Assembly (NCBI GenBank): GCA_946480825.1
Contig: CAMLLG010000024.1
Coordinates: forward strand, 1-52,643
DNA length: 52,643 nucleotides
Reading direction: 5' to 3'
Source of the DNA: an uncultured Lysobacteraceae bacterium
GTDB taxonomy: Bacteria; Pseudomonadota; Gammaproteobacteria; Xanthomonadales; Xanthomonadaceae
In this document: piece by piece, positions 6,909 through 15,043 of the stretch
How positions within the stretch are numbered: the stretch's first letter is position 1
Layout of the letters: every line of letters starts with the position of its first letter
Program-made: the position numbers and the translations under genes
The notes under the pieces: generated by a model
The model's database searches: none
Told to the model about the DNA's origin: nothing
The model's input: only the letters and a program-made list of their open reading frames with translations

Positions 6909-7271
6909 ATGGCCAAACTTCTGCTCAATCTGCGCAATGTGCCCGACGACGAGGCGGACGATGTGCGTGCGCTGCTCGACGAACACGCGATCGCCTACTA
7001 CGAGACCTCGCCCGGGTTCTGGAATATCTCGCTGGGCGGTATCTGGGTCCGCGACAATGCGGACTTTCCCGAGGCCAAGCGTCTGATGGGCGAGTATCAG
7101 GCGCAGCGCGCTGCGCGCGTGCGGGCCGAATACGAAGCGGCGCGTCGGGACGGAACCGCCGGCACCTTCCGGGCGCTGCTGCGCGACGAACCGATGCGCG
7201 TGTTGCTGGCGGTACTGGGCATTCTGTTCGCACTCGCGCTGGTGGCGCTGCCGGCGTTGCTGCTGCGATGA
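6909..7271 (+). CDS. DUF6164 family membrane protein
   Basis: From the ATG at 6909 the 120-residue protein begins MAKLLLNLRNVPDDEADDVR and contains AYYETSPGFWNISLGGIWV and an EAKRLMGEYQ segment. These are hallmarks of DUF6164, a small family common in Xanthomonadaceae and pseudomonads. The N-terminal ~65 residues resemble a DUF2007-type ferredoxin-like fold. A basic helix (QRAARVRAEYEAARRDG) precedes one C-terminal transmembrane helix (about 97-118). The function is unknown. The frame extends upstream to 6852 but family similarity starts at MAKLLLN. It is a single gene, convergent with the trmY-like gene. Confidence 0.85.
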   Translation: MAKLLLNLRNVPDDEADDVRALLDEHAIAYYETSPGFWNISLGGIWVRDNADFPEAKRLMGEYQAQRAARVRAEYEAARRDGTAGTFRALLRDEPMRVLLAVLGILFALALVALPALLLR

Positions 7272-7294
7272 TTCCGGCGCTCCGATCGATGCCG

Positions 7295-7885
7295 CTATCG
7301 ATCTAGCGCGTGGTGGATCAGGGTCACGCATTGCGACGCGAACAGCATGGTCGGCCCCAGCGTGATCTTCCGCGCGCCCATGCGTTCGAGGCCCGGGATG
7401 ATTTTTTTCGGCATCGGGATGTGGTCGGTGAGCAGGAAGCAGGGGTTGTCCGCGAACGCGATGTCGCGGATCGGCGTGCCCTTGCGGTCCATCAGGAACA
7501 ACTGGTGGTCTTCGGCCAGCGTCTGCACCAGTTTTTCGAAGCTCAGCGTCTTCACGTCGACGCCCGACTCGACCGCGCGGGTTTCTTCCTTGCCCATGCC
7601 CCGCGATACGTCCAGCGCCTTGGCCACCTTGGTCAGCAGGGCGCGCTCGTCGAAGCCGCCGAGTTCATGCATCGCATTGATCTCGAAGCGGATCGTGCGC
7701 GAGAAATCGCGGGTGCTTTCCAGCACGAGGTGGACGATGACATCCGGGCGATGCGACTGGGCGACGAAGAACGCGTTCATCAGCGTATGCGCCAGAATTT
7801 CGGTGTGGGCGTCGCCGCCGACCGATTCCCACAGCTTCTGGCTGTCGGTCGGCGCCGCCCGCGCCCTGAGTACGAAAGTCCGCAT
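7295..7885 (-). CDS. trmY: TrmY-type SPOUT pseudouridine methyltransferase (putative tRNA Psi54 N1-methyltransferase)
   Basis: The 196-residue protein starts MRTFVLRARAAPTDSQKLWE at 7885. It carries the family blocks GGDAHTEILAHTLMNAFF, VIVHLVLESTRDFSRTIRFE, ELGGFDERALLTKVAKAL and the SPOUT knot region FADNPCFLLTDHIPMPK followed by ITLGPTMLFASQCVTLIHHALD. TrmY makes N1-methylpseudouridine at position 54 of archaeal tRNA. Bacterial homologues are patchy and are usually annotated as putative pseudouridine methyltransferases whose substrate is not settled. The gene lies downstream of the sulfotransferase gene on the same strand, with a 174-base gap. Starts further upstream add only basic non-conserved residues. 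Confidence 0.85.
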   Translation of the reverse strand: MRTFVLRARAAPTDSQKLWESVGGDAHTEILAHTLMNAFFVAQSHRPDVIVHLVLESTRDFSRTIRFEINAMHELGGFDERALLTKVAKALDVSRGMGKEETRAVESGVDVKTLSFEKLVQTLAEDHQLFLMDRKGTPIRDIAFADNPCFLLTDHIPMPKKIIPGLERMGARKITLGPTMLFASQCVTLIHHALDR

Positions 7886-8059
7886 GTCTGTTCGCCGTCG
7901 CTCGATCCTGCGCGCCATCGCGCACCGTGCGTTCATTGTCGCGCGAAACGGCGATGCCGGTCATGTCGCGGCGCGACGGACGACGCACGATGACACTCGA
8001 CACACGGGAGGCGACGCGCGTCGTGCGATCGGCCTTCGTCACGATACGAAGCGACGGAC

Positions 8060-9205
8060 CTACCCGCCGGTGTACCCCAACTCCATCGCCAACTGCTGCG
8101 TTTCGGGTTCGAGCCTGTCCCACAGATGCGCATGCCGCTTCCATTCGTCGGCGCGCGAGGATTCGATCTTGCCGGCCATGAAGATCTGGTTCGGATCGCC
8201 GACCTCCCAGGACCAGAGCGCGCCCAGGATCGATGGGACCGTGTCGGGCGCTTTCTTGCGTTCGTAGGCCTCGATGGCCTTGCGCGGGTCCGCATCGATG
8301 CCGAGAAACGCGTACAGCGCAGCCAGCGTGCCTTCCGGGTCCCGGATCAGCGATTCGAACGCGTAGACGAACTTCTGTTCCTCCGGCAAGCGCTTCAGGA
8401 ACTCGACGGTGCGGCGGTTCTCGTACAACCACCACGACTCCAGGACCTTGAACTTGTCGAAGTCGTACTTCTGCTGCGCCTCCATCTTGTAGTCCTGGAA
8501 TTCCCGGTAGGCCTCGCGTTTCGCGAACGCCATCGAGAGCAGCCCGATCTCGCCGCGCTTGTGCTTTTCGATCGCCTTCATCCCGAATTTCCGGAACTTC
8601 TCGTCGGACAGCGACTCGATCTGCGTCTTCTGCGACTGGATCACCGACAACGGATGGCGGGAGACGTAGACGTACTTCGCTTTCGGGTATCGCTGCACGA
8701 ACAATTCATCGGACACGTACGCGAGATAGAAGGGCGTCTTGTCGATGAAGACCGGCGCCGAGCGCGCCTGCAGGTAGGCGTAGAGATCGGAGGTCGGGCG
8801 GTCCTGCCGTTCCGCGTCCTTCATCTTCGCGTACCCGGCGACCAGCGAGGTGCCATCGGCGCGCGAGAGCGCCTGCGCGAGGCCGACTCCCACCGATTTG
8901 TAGATGGTCCGTTCCAGCATGTCCTTGCGCTGGCCCATGCGGTCGTACGTGGCCAGATACAGTTCCGGCGGACAGGTGATGCCGTCGGTGTAATCGAGCA
9001 GGATCGAGGACAGCGTGGTGCCGCTTCGGGGCGAGCCCAGCAGGAAGCACAGCGTCTTGTCGTCCGCGACGGCGGTGGCGGATTCGAACCGACTGGACGA
9101 CCGCTTGAACAGCGCGCCGATCTCCAGGCAGGGACGTTTGATGAGGTTGTGAAAGATGAGTGTGTTCAGGATCGACGAACTGAACTTGATCAACGCCTGC
9201 TTCAT
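8060..9205 (-). CDS. Sulfotransferase family protein
   Basis: The 381-residue product from the ATG at 9205 has the PAPS-binding 5'-phosphosulfate loop LLGSPRSGTTLSS at 56-67. The 3'-phosphate-binding motif is KYVYVSRHPLSVIQSQ at about 177-192. Other family blocks are VFIDKTPFYLAYVSDELF (152-169) and the C-terminal FESLIRDPEGTLAALYAFLGID. This is the Sulfotransfer_3 type of PAPS-dependent sulfotransferase, which moves sulfate to a hydroxyl or amine on a small molecule or glycan. The acceptor cannot be read from sequence. There are no export signals, so it should be cytosolic. Neighbouring genes do not reveal a pathway: no sulfate-activation or polysaccharide genes are in the window. Longer upstream starts (to 9346) are GC-rich and lack similarity. 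Confidence 0.87.
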   Translation of the reverse strand: MKQALIKFSSSILNTLIFHNLIKRPCLEIGALFKRSSSRFESATAVADDKTLCFLLGSPRSGTTLSSILLDYTDGITCPPELYLATYDRMGQRKDMLERTIYKSVGVGLAQALSRADGTSLVAGYAKMKDAERQDRPTSDLYAYLQARSAPVFIDKTPFYLAYVSDELFVQRYPKAKYVYVSRHPLSVIQSQKTQIESLSDEKFRKFGMKAIEKHKRGEIGLLSMAFAKREAYREFQDYKMEAQQKYDFDKFKVLESWWLYENRRTVEFLKRLPEEQKFVYAFESLIRDPEGTLAALYAFLGIDADPRKAIEAYERKKAPDTVPSILGALWSWEVGDPNQIFMAGKIESSRADEWKRHAHLWDRLEPETQQLAMELGYTGG

Positions 9206-9419
9206 CCCTGCCCCGGCAGTCCCTGTGGTCCGGCGAGTGTAGGGCGGAAGCCCGCCCCGGGAAACCGGGATGGCGTGCGACGCGTGCCCCGTTGCCGCCC
9301 CGGCGGCCGGTGAAGGGTGCAGGAAAGTGCGGCAGGGCGCCCGCACGTCGACAGGGCAAGCCGCATCGATGCCGTCTGCGCTTTATCATGGCGCTCGAAT
9401 CTTTCGACGGAAAAACCGG

Positions 9420-11051
9420 ATGACGCGAATCGCTTGCCGCCTTGTCGCGATGATGTTCGGCGTGTCGGCCGCCTGGTCCGCGATCGCGAAAGAGAAGCCG
9501 CAGGTCGCCGCAGAACTCGCGCCCTCGCACGGTTACGTCTACGTCGCGTTCCCGAAGGGCGGCGGCGAGGCGATCACGGTGGTGCCGGCCGCCTCGAAGA
9601 AGGAACTGCGGATCGACACGCCGGCGGCGGCCGTGGGCCTGCCGGCGGCGCACGCGTTCGGCAAGTGGTTGCCGGCGGGCCGGTACCGGATCGCCCGCTG
9701 GGGACTGTCGCCCTGGCGCGATGGCGTCGAGTTCGAGGTGCAGGCCGGGCGGGTGACCGATCTGGGCGAGCTGATGCCCGTCAACGTCGGCGGTTACCGG
9801 TTCGTCGTGCTGCCGATTCCGCATCCGGAACATGCGGGCTCGTTGGCCGAAGCGATCAAGCCGATCGCGTCCTTGCTCGTCGATGCCACGCCGATTCCGG
9901 CCGCGACGACCTCGGTGTCCGCGCCGATCGCGATCGGTCAGCCAACGAGCGGACTGGGGCTGGTCGCCGATCTGATGCTGGCCTACGAGCGCAAGGTCAA
10001 CAAACCGTCTTCGCTCGATGCGCTCGCCGCCACCCGGGACCCGCAGGCGTTCGTGCCGTTGCTGCGACAGACGACCAGCCCGTTGCAGGATGAGCCTGCG
10101 CGCCTGGGCGATGGCACGCTGCTGTTCCCCGCGGATATGGGCACCGTGCGCAGGCGCACGCCCGAGGGCGAGTGGAGCAGCCTGAGCATGGACACGCTGC
10201 GCCAGATTCTGGCGGTGGAGCACGAGGATGGGCGACTGCTCGCGGGCAGCGACGATGGGCATATCCGCGAAAGCCGGGACGGCGGGCGCACATGGTCGGT
10301 GCTGAAGACGCTCGGTCGACACGAATCGATCATCGATATCGACAGCATCGATATCGACAGCACGGGCGAATATCGCATCGTCGCGACCACCGAGCGCTTC
10401 GACGATCCGGATGCACCGCGCGGCCGCGGGCTGGCCGTCGCCATGAAGGGCATTCCGTCGGTGCGGCTGCGGGTGTATGCGGGGCGCAGCGCCGACCTCG
10501 GCGATCTGCGCGTCGCGAAAGAATTCACGCTGACGCCGGAAGACCAGATCGGCTGGCTGGGCGCGCGCGGCCAGATCGCGGATGGCCACTACTACATTCT
10601 CGCGGGCAATCAGCTGCATCGTCTGGAAATCGCCGGCGGCCAGTGGAGCGCGATCACCCCCGGTGCGCGCGTGTCGTCGCATCGCGTGGATCCCGCCAGC
10701 GGCGTCGTGACCGCGCTCTGGAGCCAGGGCGCGTTCTCGAAGGTCCACATTTCCTCGGATCGCGGCGAGACGTGGGCCCAGATCGGGCGCCCTCCGTACA
10801 TCATTTCCGATGTGCAGATGGACACGACCGATCGCGGCTGGGCTTCGCGATGGAACATGAACGCGTTCGGCGGCGTGTGGGAAACCTATGCCTTCGCGCC
10901 CGGAAGGAACGACTGGGACAAAGCCGGCGAGGCGCCGTTCAATTGCCGGCTGATGCGCGTGGCCGCGGATCTGCCGATCCTGTGCTTCGATTCGGGTGCA
11001 CGCGTCTTCGCCCAAGGAGCCGGCGGGTGGGAGATCGAATTCGCGCCGTGA
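9420..11051 (+). CDS. Secreted protein with BNR/WD40-like beta-propeller repeats
   Basis: The ATG at 9420 starts a 543-residue product with a Sec signal peptide (MTRIACRLVAMMFGVSAAWSA, cleavage near AIA-KE). The first ~170 residues form a domain with the phrase LAPSHGYVYVAFPKGGGEA. The rest contains Asp-box-like motifs: SRDGGRTWSV (about residue 284) and SSDRGETWAQ (about 450). This suggests a sialidase/BNR-type propeller (photosynthesis-system-II-assembly-like or glycosidase-like). No neuraminidase catalytic triad is evident, so hydrolase activity is not claimed. A 15-bp in-frame duplication at 10332-10361 encodes IDIDSIDIDS. The gene is convergent with the BLUF gene. Confidence 0.7.
   Translation: MTRIACRLVAMMFGVSAAWSAIAKEKPQVAAELAPSHGYVYVAFPKGGGEAITVVPAASKKELRIDTPAAAVGLPAAHAFGKWLPAGRYRIARWGLSPWRDGVEFEVQAGRVTDLGELMPVNVGGYRFVVLPIPHPEHAGSLAEAIKPIASLLVDATPIPAATTSVSAPIAIGQPTSGLGLVADLMLAYERKVNKPSSLDALAATRDPQAFVPLLRQTTSPLQDEPARLGDGTLLFPADMGTVRRRTPEGEWSSLSMDTLRQILAVEHEDGRLLAGSDDGHIRESRDGGRTWSVLKTLGRHESIIDIDSIDIDSTGEYRIVATTERFDDPDAPRGRGLAVAMKGIPSVRLRVYAGRSADLGDLRVAKEFTLTPEDQIGWLGARGQIADGHYYILAGNQLHRLEIAGGQWSAITPGARVSSHRVDPASGVVTALWSQGAFSKVHISSDRGETWAQIGRPPYIISDVQMDTTDRGWASRWNMNAFGGVWETYAFAPGRNDWDKAGEAPFNCRLMRVAADLPILCFDSGARVFAQGAGGWEIEFAP
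10332..10361 (+). repeat. 15-bp in-frame tandem duplication
   Basis: ATCGATATCGACAGC occurs twice in tandem (10332-10346 and 10347-10361) inside the BNR-like gene, encoding IDIDS twice. It belongs to the set of 15-bp duplications seen in several genes of this window. Confidence 0.85.
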
Positions 11052-11082
11052 GCGCGATGCGCCTTCGATCGGTCGAACGCGA

Positions 11083-11676
11083 TCAGTCGAACGCGCCCAT
11101 CGCCACGGCGATGCCCACGGCCAGCGCGATCGCGACCGCGATCGCGAGGGGGATCGCCCATGGGGCGCGGGCGGCATCACCCCGTGATGGTGTCGGTGCC
11201 GTGTCCCGCGTCTGCGTCGCTTCGACGGTCGCAGGACCGGGCTCGAGATCGTGGCCCGAGCCCAGCATGTCCAACACTCTGGCCACCGTCGCGTCGTCGA
11301 ATCGGTAGGGATCGAAGGTCGGCATTCCGAGCTCGCGCAGCAGCGCCTTCATCTCCGCGTCGAGCGGCACGTACTTCATGGCCCAGGTCTCGAAGCCGGT
11401 GCGCTCGATCGGGCGGCGTATCAGGACCTTGAGGTCGGTGTGCCGCGGGTCTTGCAGCAGGGCGGCGTACAGCCGCTCCACCTCGGCGGTGCGGCCTTCC
11501 AGACATTGGAAAAAGCAGCCGTCGCCGAAATACAGCGCCCCGACCAGGCCGCGCCGCGCATTGTTGACGCGCGACTGCGCCAGGATGCGCGCGACGCTGG
11601 GTTCGATCCCGCGTTCCGGCGGCATGGTGGTGAAGGTCGAGCGGCTCACGTACACGATCTGGACCAGATCCGACAC
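11083..11676 (-). CDS. BLUF-domain blue-light sensor with a C-terminal transmembrane helix
   Basis: A GTG at 11674-11676, preceded by AGGGGA at good spacing, gives 197 residues. The next upstream ATG would add a long non-conserved leader. The BLUF domain fills residues 2-105. Tyr9 (LVQIVYVS), Asn39 (SRVNNARRGLVGALYFGDG), Gln57 (CFFQCLEG) and the Trp98/Met100 pair (FETWAMKY) line up with the flavin-switch residues of AppA and PixD. The Asn-to-Gln and Trp-to-Met spacings match AppA. FAD would be bound between the two helices. A linker of about 65 residues leads to one hydrophobic helix at about 173-194 next to the C-terminus, which predicts tail anchoring in the inner membrane. No EAL, GGDEF or other output domain is present, so signalling must go through a partner. 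Confidence 0.88.
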   Translation of the reverse strand: MSDLVQIVYVSRSTFTTMPPERGIEPSVARILAQSRVNNARRGLVGALYFGDGCFFQCLEGRTAEVERLYAALLQDPRHTDLKVLIRRPIERTGFETWAMKYVPLDAEMKALLRELGMPTFDPYRFDDATVARVLDMLGSGHDLEPGPATVEATQTRDTAPTPSRGDAARAPWAIPLAIAVAIALAVGIAVAMGAFD

Positions 11677-12004
11677 GGTTTTCCCCTGAAAGTGGATGTC
11701 CTCATGCCCTGCCGCGCGGACGACAGGCGCCCCGACACGGCGTGCCACGTCCAGACCATACGGGGCGACGACCCTCACGGATGCATGGCGCCCGGGCGAT
11801 CGCCCGATCAGTCCTCCGCGGCCCGGACCGCCGAGCGAACCGGGACCGCGCGGGGCCATGCCCTTCGCGGATGGGGGCGCACCTCCGGCATGGACGCATG
11901 CGCCTTGCGTTTGGCGCGTCCGGGCGATTTGCGCCCATTCCATTCCCCCGCGCGGCTGGCGAAAATGCCGTCGGGGTACTTCACTTTTCCCGGGGGACAA
12001 TCCG

Positions 12005-13171
12005 ATGACGATCCACAAGGCGTTCGTGCGCCTTTCCTTCCTGCTCGCCTTCGCGAGCGTTCCGCTGCACGCGCTGGCCGGTACGCCGAAGGCCACGCTG
12101 GTGGCGCCGTCCTTCGACGGCCCGACCCAGATCGAGTTCTCCACCGATCAGGTCTCGAAATGGACCGACCTGCCGCTCGGCACCTACCGTGTGCCCAACA
12201 GCGACCTGATCATCTCGGGTCATCAGAAGGGCGGTGCGGCGCCGATGCTGCTGTTCGGCCTGGTCGGCGTGGCCGTGCAGAGCGGGATCAATTCGAGTCA
12301 GGGCAAGGGGGCCATGGCCTCGGCCGAGCAGGCGCTGACGTTCTCCATCGACGAGGAAGCCAAGGCGAAGCTGCAACTGGCGCTGGCGGATCCGGCGTAT
12401 GCGGGCAAGTTCACCGTCGACGCGACGCCCGGCCGCAAGTTCGAAGTCACCGGCGCGGTGGTGATGAGTTTCGCCAATCAGCAGGACGTGCTGCCGTACG
12501 TCACCCTGCGCGTGAAGCTGATGGGCAACGAAGGCAAGTCCAAACTGTGGACCACGCGCTACATCGCTTCCGCCGGCGCGCGCCGGCCGCTGGTCGGCGA
12601 CGGCAGCTGGACCGAGAACGACGGTGCGGCGCTGCGTCCGCAGGTGAGCAGGCTGCTCGATCTCGCGATCGGGACGATGCTGAAGGATATTTCCAATCCA
12701 TATCCGCGCGAAGAGTCCTCGCTGACGAACGTCCACGGTTACTTCGTGCACGTCAACAAGCCGCTGCAGGTCGTGGGCTACAAGCTGGCCGAGGAAGACG
12801 GACGCATGCTGTTCCTGCCCAAGCTGGGCACCACCATCGTGTTCGCGGGCGTGAACATCCTCGACACCGATTCCGTGTGGCAGCAGCCGGCCGGCAAGAA
12901 GGACAAGCCGCTGAAACTGCTCAAGCCCGATGACCCGACGCTGGCGGCGATCACGCCGAAGGCCGCCGCGCCCGCTGCTGCGGCGCCTGCCGTCGTCGCG
13001 CCTGCCGTCGTCGAGGCCGCTGTCGCCGAAACAGGCGTCGCCGAGACCGCAACCGACGCGGCCGTCGAAACTCCCGCGGCGGTCGAGACCGTCGAAGCGG
13101 CCGCGCCTGCGGCTGAAGTGCCGGAAGAAGCGATTCCGGCAGCCGAAACCACCGGAAAGGGCACGCCGTAA
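12005..13171 (+). CDS. Secreted hypothetical protein with Ala/Pro/Glu-rich tail
   Basis: The ATG at 12005 follows GGGGGAC and gives 388 residues with a Sec signal peptide (MTIHKAFVRLSFLLAFASVPLHALA, cleavage around residue 25). The body (about 26-310) contains FDGPTQIEFSTDQVSKWTDL, a hydrophobic glycine-containing stretch PMLLFGLVGVAVQSGINS at about 79-96, and later GYFVHVNKPLQVVGYKLAEEDGR. The last ~75 residues are almost only A, P, V, E and T, a flexible tail. I do not recognise a family, and it may be an outer-surface or periplasmic protein. A strong hairpin (13201-13248) and a dispersed palindrome follow the stop codon and separate it from the converging SPFH operon. Confidence 0.65.
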   Translation: MTIHKAFVRLSFLLAFASVPLHALAGTPKATLVAPSFDGPTQIEFSTDQVSKWTDLPLGTYRVPNSDLIISGHQKGGAAPMLLFGLVGVAVQSGINSSQGKGAMASAEQALTFSIDEEAKAKLQLALADPAYAGKFTVDATPGRKFEVTGAVVMSFANQQDVLPYVTLRVKLMGNEGKSKLWTTRYIASAGARRPLVGDGSWTENDGAALRPQVSRLLDLAIGTMLKDISNPYPREESSLTNVHGYFVHVNKPLQVVGYKLAEEDGRMLFLPKLGTTIVFAGVNILDTDSVWQQPAGKKDKPLKLLKPDDPTLAAITPKAAAPAAAAPAVVAPAVVEAAVAETGVAETATDAAVETPAAVETVEAAAPAAEVPEEAIPAAETTGKGTP

Positions 13172-13200
13172 GCGCCTGTCCGGAATCACGGCGAGGCGTA

Positions 13201-13248
13201 TCCCGATCAGATGCAGGTGGACGATAGTCCGCCTGCATCGAATCGGGA
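13201..13248. repeat. Large imperfect hairpin between convergent genes
   Basis: TCCCGAT ... ATGCAGGTGGAC-GATA-GTCCGCCTGCAT ... ATCGGGA forms a 12-bp stem with a GATA loop and an outer 7-bp stem. There is no clear T-tract on either side, so intrinsic termination is possible but unproven. Confidence 0.6.
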
Positions 13249-13251
13249 AAC

Positions 13252-13335
13252 GCCCCTGCAGGAGCGACGCAAGTCGCGACAGGCTGCGGGAAGATCTTCA
13301 GTCATCCGTCGCGACTCGCGTCGCTCCTGCAGGGC
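13252..13335. repeat. Dispersed palindromic repeat, copy 1
   Basis: The arm at 13252-13280 (GCCCCTGCAGGAGCGACGCA...) is paired with 13308-13335 (...GCGTCGCTCCTGCAGGGC). The AGGCTGCGG after the first arm is the reverse complement of the CCGCAGCCT loop motif found in the copies at 41359 and 49829, so this copy lies in the opposite orientation. Confidence 0.8.
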
Positions 13336-13449
13336 TTCCGGTGACGGATCGGATCGCTCGACCGATGTCGGCGGAACACTTCGAACAGGCTCTCGGGCGG
13401 TCGATGCGCGATTCGCAGGAAGGGCTCGATTCGACCTGCGGAATCGCGC

Positions 13450-13710
13450 TCAGGACGATTCGTCCCTGACTCGCTTCACGCGCTGCCGGTAGTCGGAGAC
13501 GTTGTCGCCTTCGACGCGCGAGCGTTGCGTGCCCTTGATCTCGTCGATCTTCTCGTCCGTTCCCGACACCGGCTTCGCCTCGACCTTGGTTTCGCGCTCG
13601 AAGCCGTGCGACTTGTCGGTGTTGCGGTAGTACCGGTACAGCGTCCAGTACAGCGCGGTCGCACCGACCGGGCCGGCGAGCAGCAGCCAGAGTCCGCCGT
13701 CTTCGCTCAT
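13450..13710 (-). CDS. Small membrane protein, third gene of the SPFH operon
   Basis: The 86-residue protein starts MSEDGGLWLLLAGPVGATAL at 13710. The ATG overlaps the stop of the zinc-ribbon gene by four bases (ATGA), a sign of translational coupling. It has one transmembrane helix (about 7-27) followed by a positively charged cytoplasmic tail (YRYYRNTDKSHGFERETK) and a charged C-terminus with KIDEIKGTQRSRVEGDN. No family is recognised. Its place behind the SPFH and zinc-ribbon genes, with coupled translation, suggests it is part of the same membrane complex. Confidence 0.7.
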   Translation of the reverse strand: MSEDGGLWLLLAGPVGATALYWTLYRYYRNTDKSHGFERETKVEAKPVSGTDEKIDEIKGTQRSRVEGDNVSDYRQRVKRVRDESS

Positions 13711-15038
13711 GAGGAACCCACCAGAATCGCGATGGCGATGGTTTCGATGATGGTGCCGGTGGTCAGCGCGGCCAGCAGCAGTTTCCACTGCTGCACCGGC
13801 ACGCTGCCCATGGTCTCGCCGGTGCGGCCGTTCACCGCGATGTAGTGCAGCATGCCGCCGTTCGAACCGGGCTGGTGGTACGAGTACAGCCAGACCGGCA
13901 GATACATCGAGACCCAGCGGGTGCCGTGGACATCGAGTTGTTCCTGTTCCCAGCGCACGCCGCGATCGTAGCGCTGCACCGAGACGTGGACCTGGGCGCG
14001 GGCGATCGACAGCAACTGGTCTTCGAGACGCGGTTGCAGATGCTCGACGTTGCTGTTGCGCTTTTCCGAGGTGAAGCCCGACAGATACGACGCGTTCCAC
14101 TTCACCGCGTTCTTGGTGTCGAACGGCAGGATGGTGTTGATGATGTTGTTGGTGTTGACGCTGGTGTCGTGGTTGCCGCGCTCGCTTGAGGATTCCAGCG
14201 GCAGGTCGTCCACGGTGAAGTCGACATGGCGTTCCACCGCGTAGACGTCGGCGTCGTAGTAGGTCTTCTTCTTGTCGCCGCTGCCCCTGGTGTAGCGGCG
14301 CGTCTCGATCTCGCCGCGGCCGACGACGTCGGCGCTCGCGTTGCCGTCCACGATCATGTAGGGCAGGTACACGCCCACCACGTTCTCGGGCGTGAACTGT
14401 TCCTTGAATTCCTTCAGCGCGAACATCCGCCGCTTGTCGACGAACTGGCGGATGCGCGCGACCGCGTCGTCCTTCCTGATATGGAACGGCAGCACCGCAT
14501 CGGGCACGGCGCCGTTGGCGATCTGCTCGTTCACGCCGAACACGTGGCGGCACCAGTGGCAGCGCGCGGTCATCGCGTTCTCGGTGTTGACCGTGACCTC
14601 GGCGCCGCAGCCGGTGCACTTGAAGGTCATCAGCGCCGCGGCATCGGCATCGATGTCGCGCGCGCCGGAGGCGATGACCGTGCCGCGCAGGTCGGCGTGA
14701 CCGGTGCCGAAGCCGAAGGCTTCCTCCACGCGCGCGCCGTCCCACTCGTGGCGGCAGTACAGGCAGACCAGCAGGTCGCTGCCGATCTTGTGGCGGATGT
14801 CGGTGGCGCCGCACTTCGGGCAGTGGTTCTGCCCGTCGCGCAGTTCGGCCGCGGCCGTGTCGATGGCGACCGGATCGGGCGCCTGCAGCTCGTCGCGGAT
14901 GGCGTCGGGCAAGGTGGCGGGATCGACCGGGAAGGTGCCGGGCAGCGGCGGCACCTCCTGCGGGGAGCCGGGCCCCGTGGGCGGGGCCGGCGGCAGCGGC
15001 GGGGGCGCCGGACGGTTCGGGGTGGACATGGACGGCAT
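13707..15038 (-). CDS. Membrane protein with two TFIIB-type zinc ribbons (YdjG/H-like), SPFH partner
   Basis: The 443-residue protein starts at the ATG at 15038 (MPSMSTPNRP; a second ATG at 15029 is equally possible). It opens with a Pro-rich stretch. Zinc ribbon 1 uses C73/C76 and C92/C95 (NHCPKCGATD ... LVCLYCRHEW). Ribbon 2 uses C141/C144 and C160/C163 (FKCTGCGAEV ... ARCHWCRHVF). A beta-rich central region includes VYLPYMIVDGN and WVSMYLPVWLYSYHQP. A hydrophobic segment ends the protein (about 418-441). Proteins annotated 'TFIIB-type zinc ribbon-containing' with a C-terminal membrane helix usually sit beside an SPFH gene, as in Bacillus subtilis ydjGHI, where the set recruits PspA to stressed membrane. 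It lies 5 bases after the SPFH gene. Confidence 0.8.
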   Translation of the reverse strand: MPSMSTPNRPAPPPLPPAPPTGPGSPQEVPPLPGTFPVDPATLPDAIRDELQAPDPVAIDTAAAELRDGQNHCPKCGATDIRHKIGSDLLVCLYCRHEWDGARVEEAFGFGTGHADLRGTVIASGARDIDADAAALMTFKCTGCGAEVTVNTENAMTARCHWCRHVFGVNEQIANGAVPDAVLPFHIRKDDAVARIRQFVDKRRMFALKEFKEQFTPENVVGVYLPYMIVDGNASADVVGRGEIETRRYTRGSGDKKKTYYDADVYAVERHVDFTVDDLPLESSSERGNHDTSVNTNNIINTILPFDTKNAVKWNASYLSGFTSEKRNSNVEHLQPRLEDQLLSIARAQVHVSVQRYDRGVRWEQEQLDVHGTRWVSMYLPVWLYSYHQPGSNGGMLHYIAVNGRTGETMGSVPVQQWKLLLAALTTGTIIETIAIAILVGSS

Positions 15039-15043
15039 GCGGA

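Noticed and set aside
9420..11051. Calling the BNR-like gene a sialidase
   Set aside because: Only two Asp-box-like motifs and no Arg triad or Tyr/Glu catalytic pair are visible.
8706..11180. 824-codon open frame on the minus strand
   Set aside because: It lies antisense to the sulfotransferase and BNR-like genes, is Arg/Pro/His-rich without family text, and reflects the high GC content.
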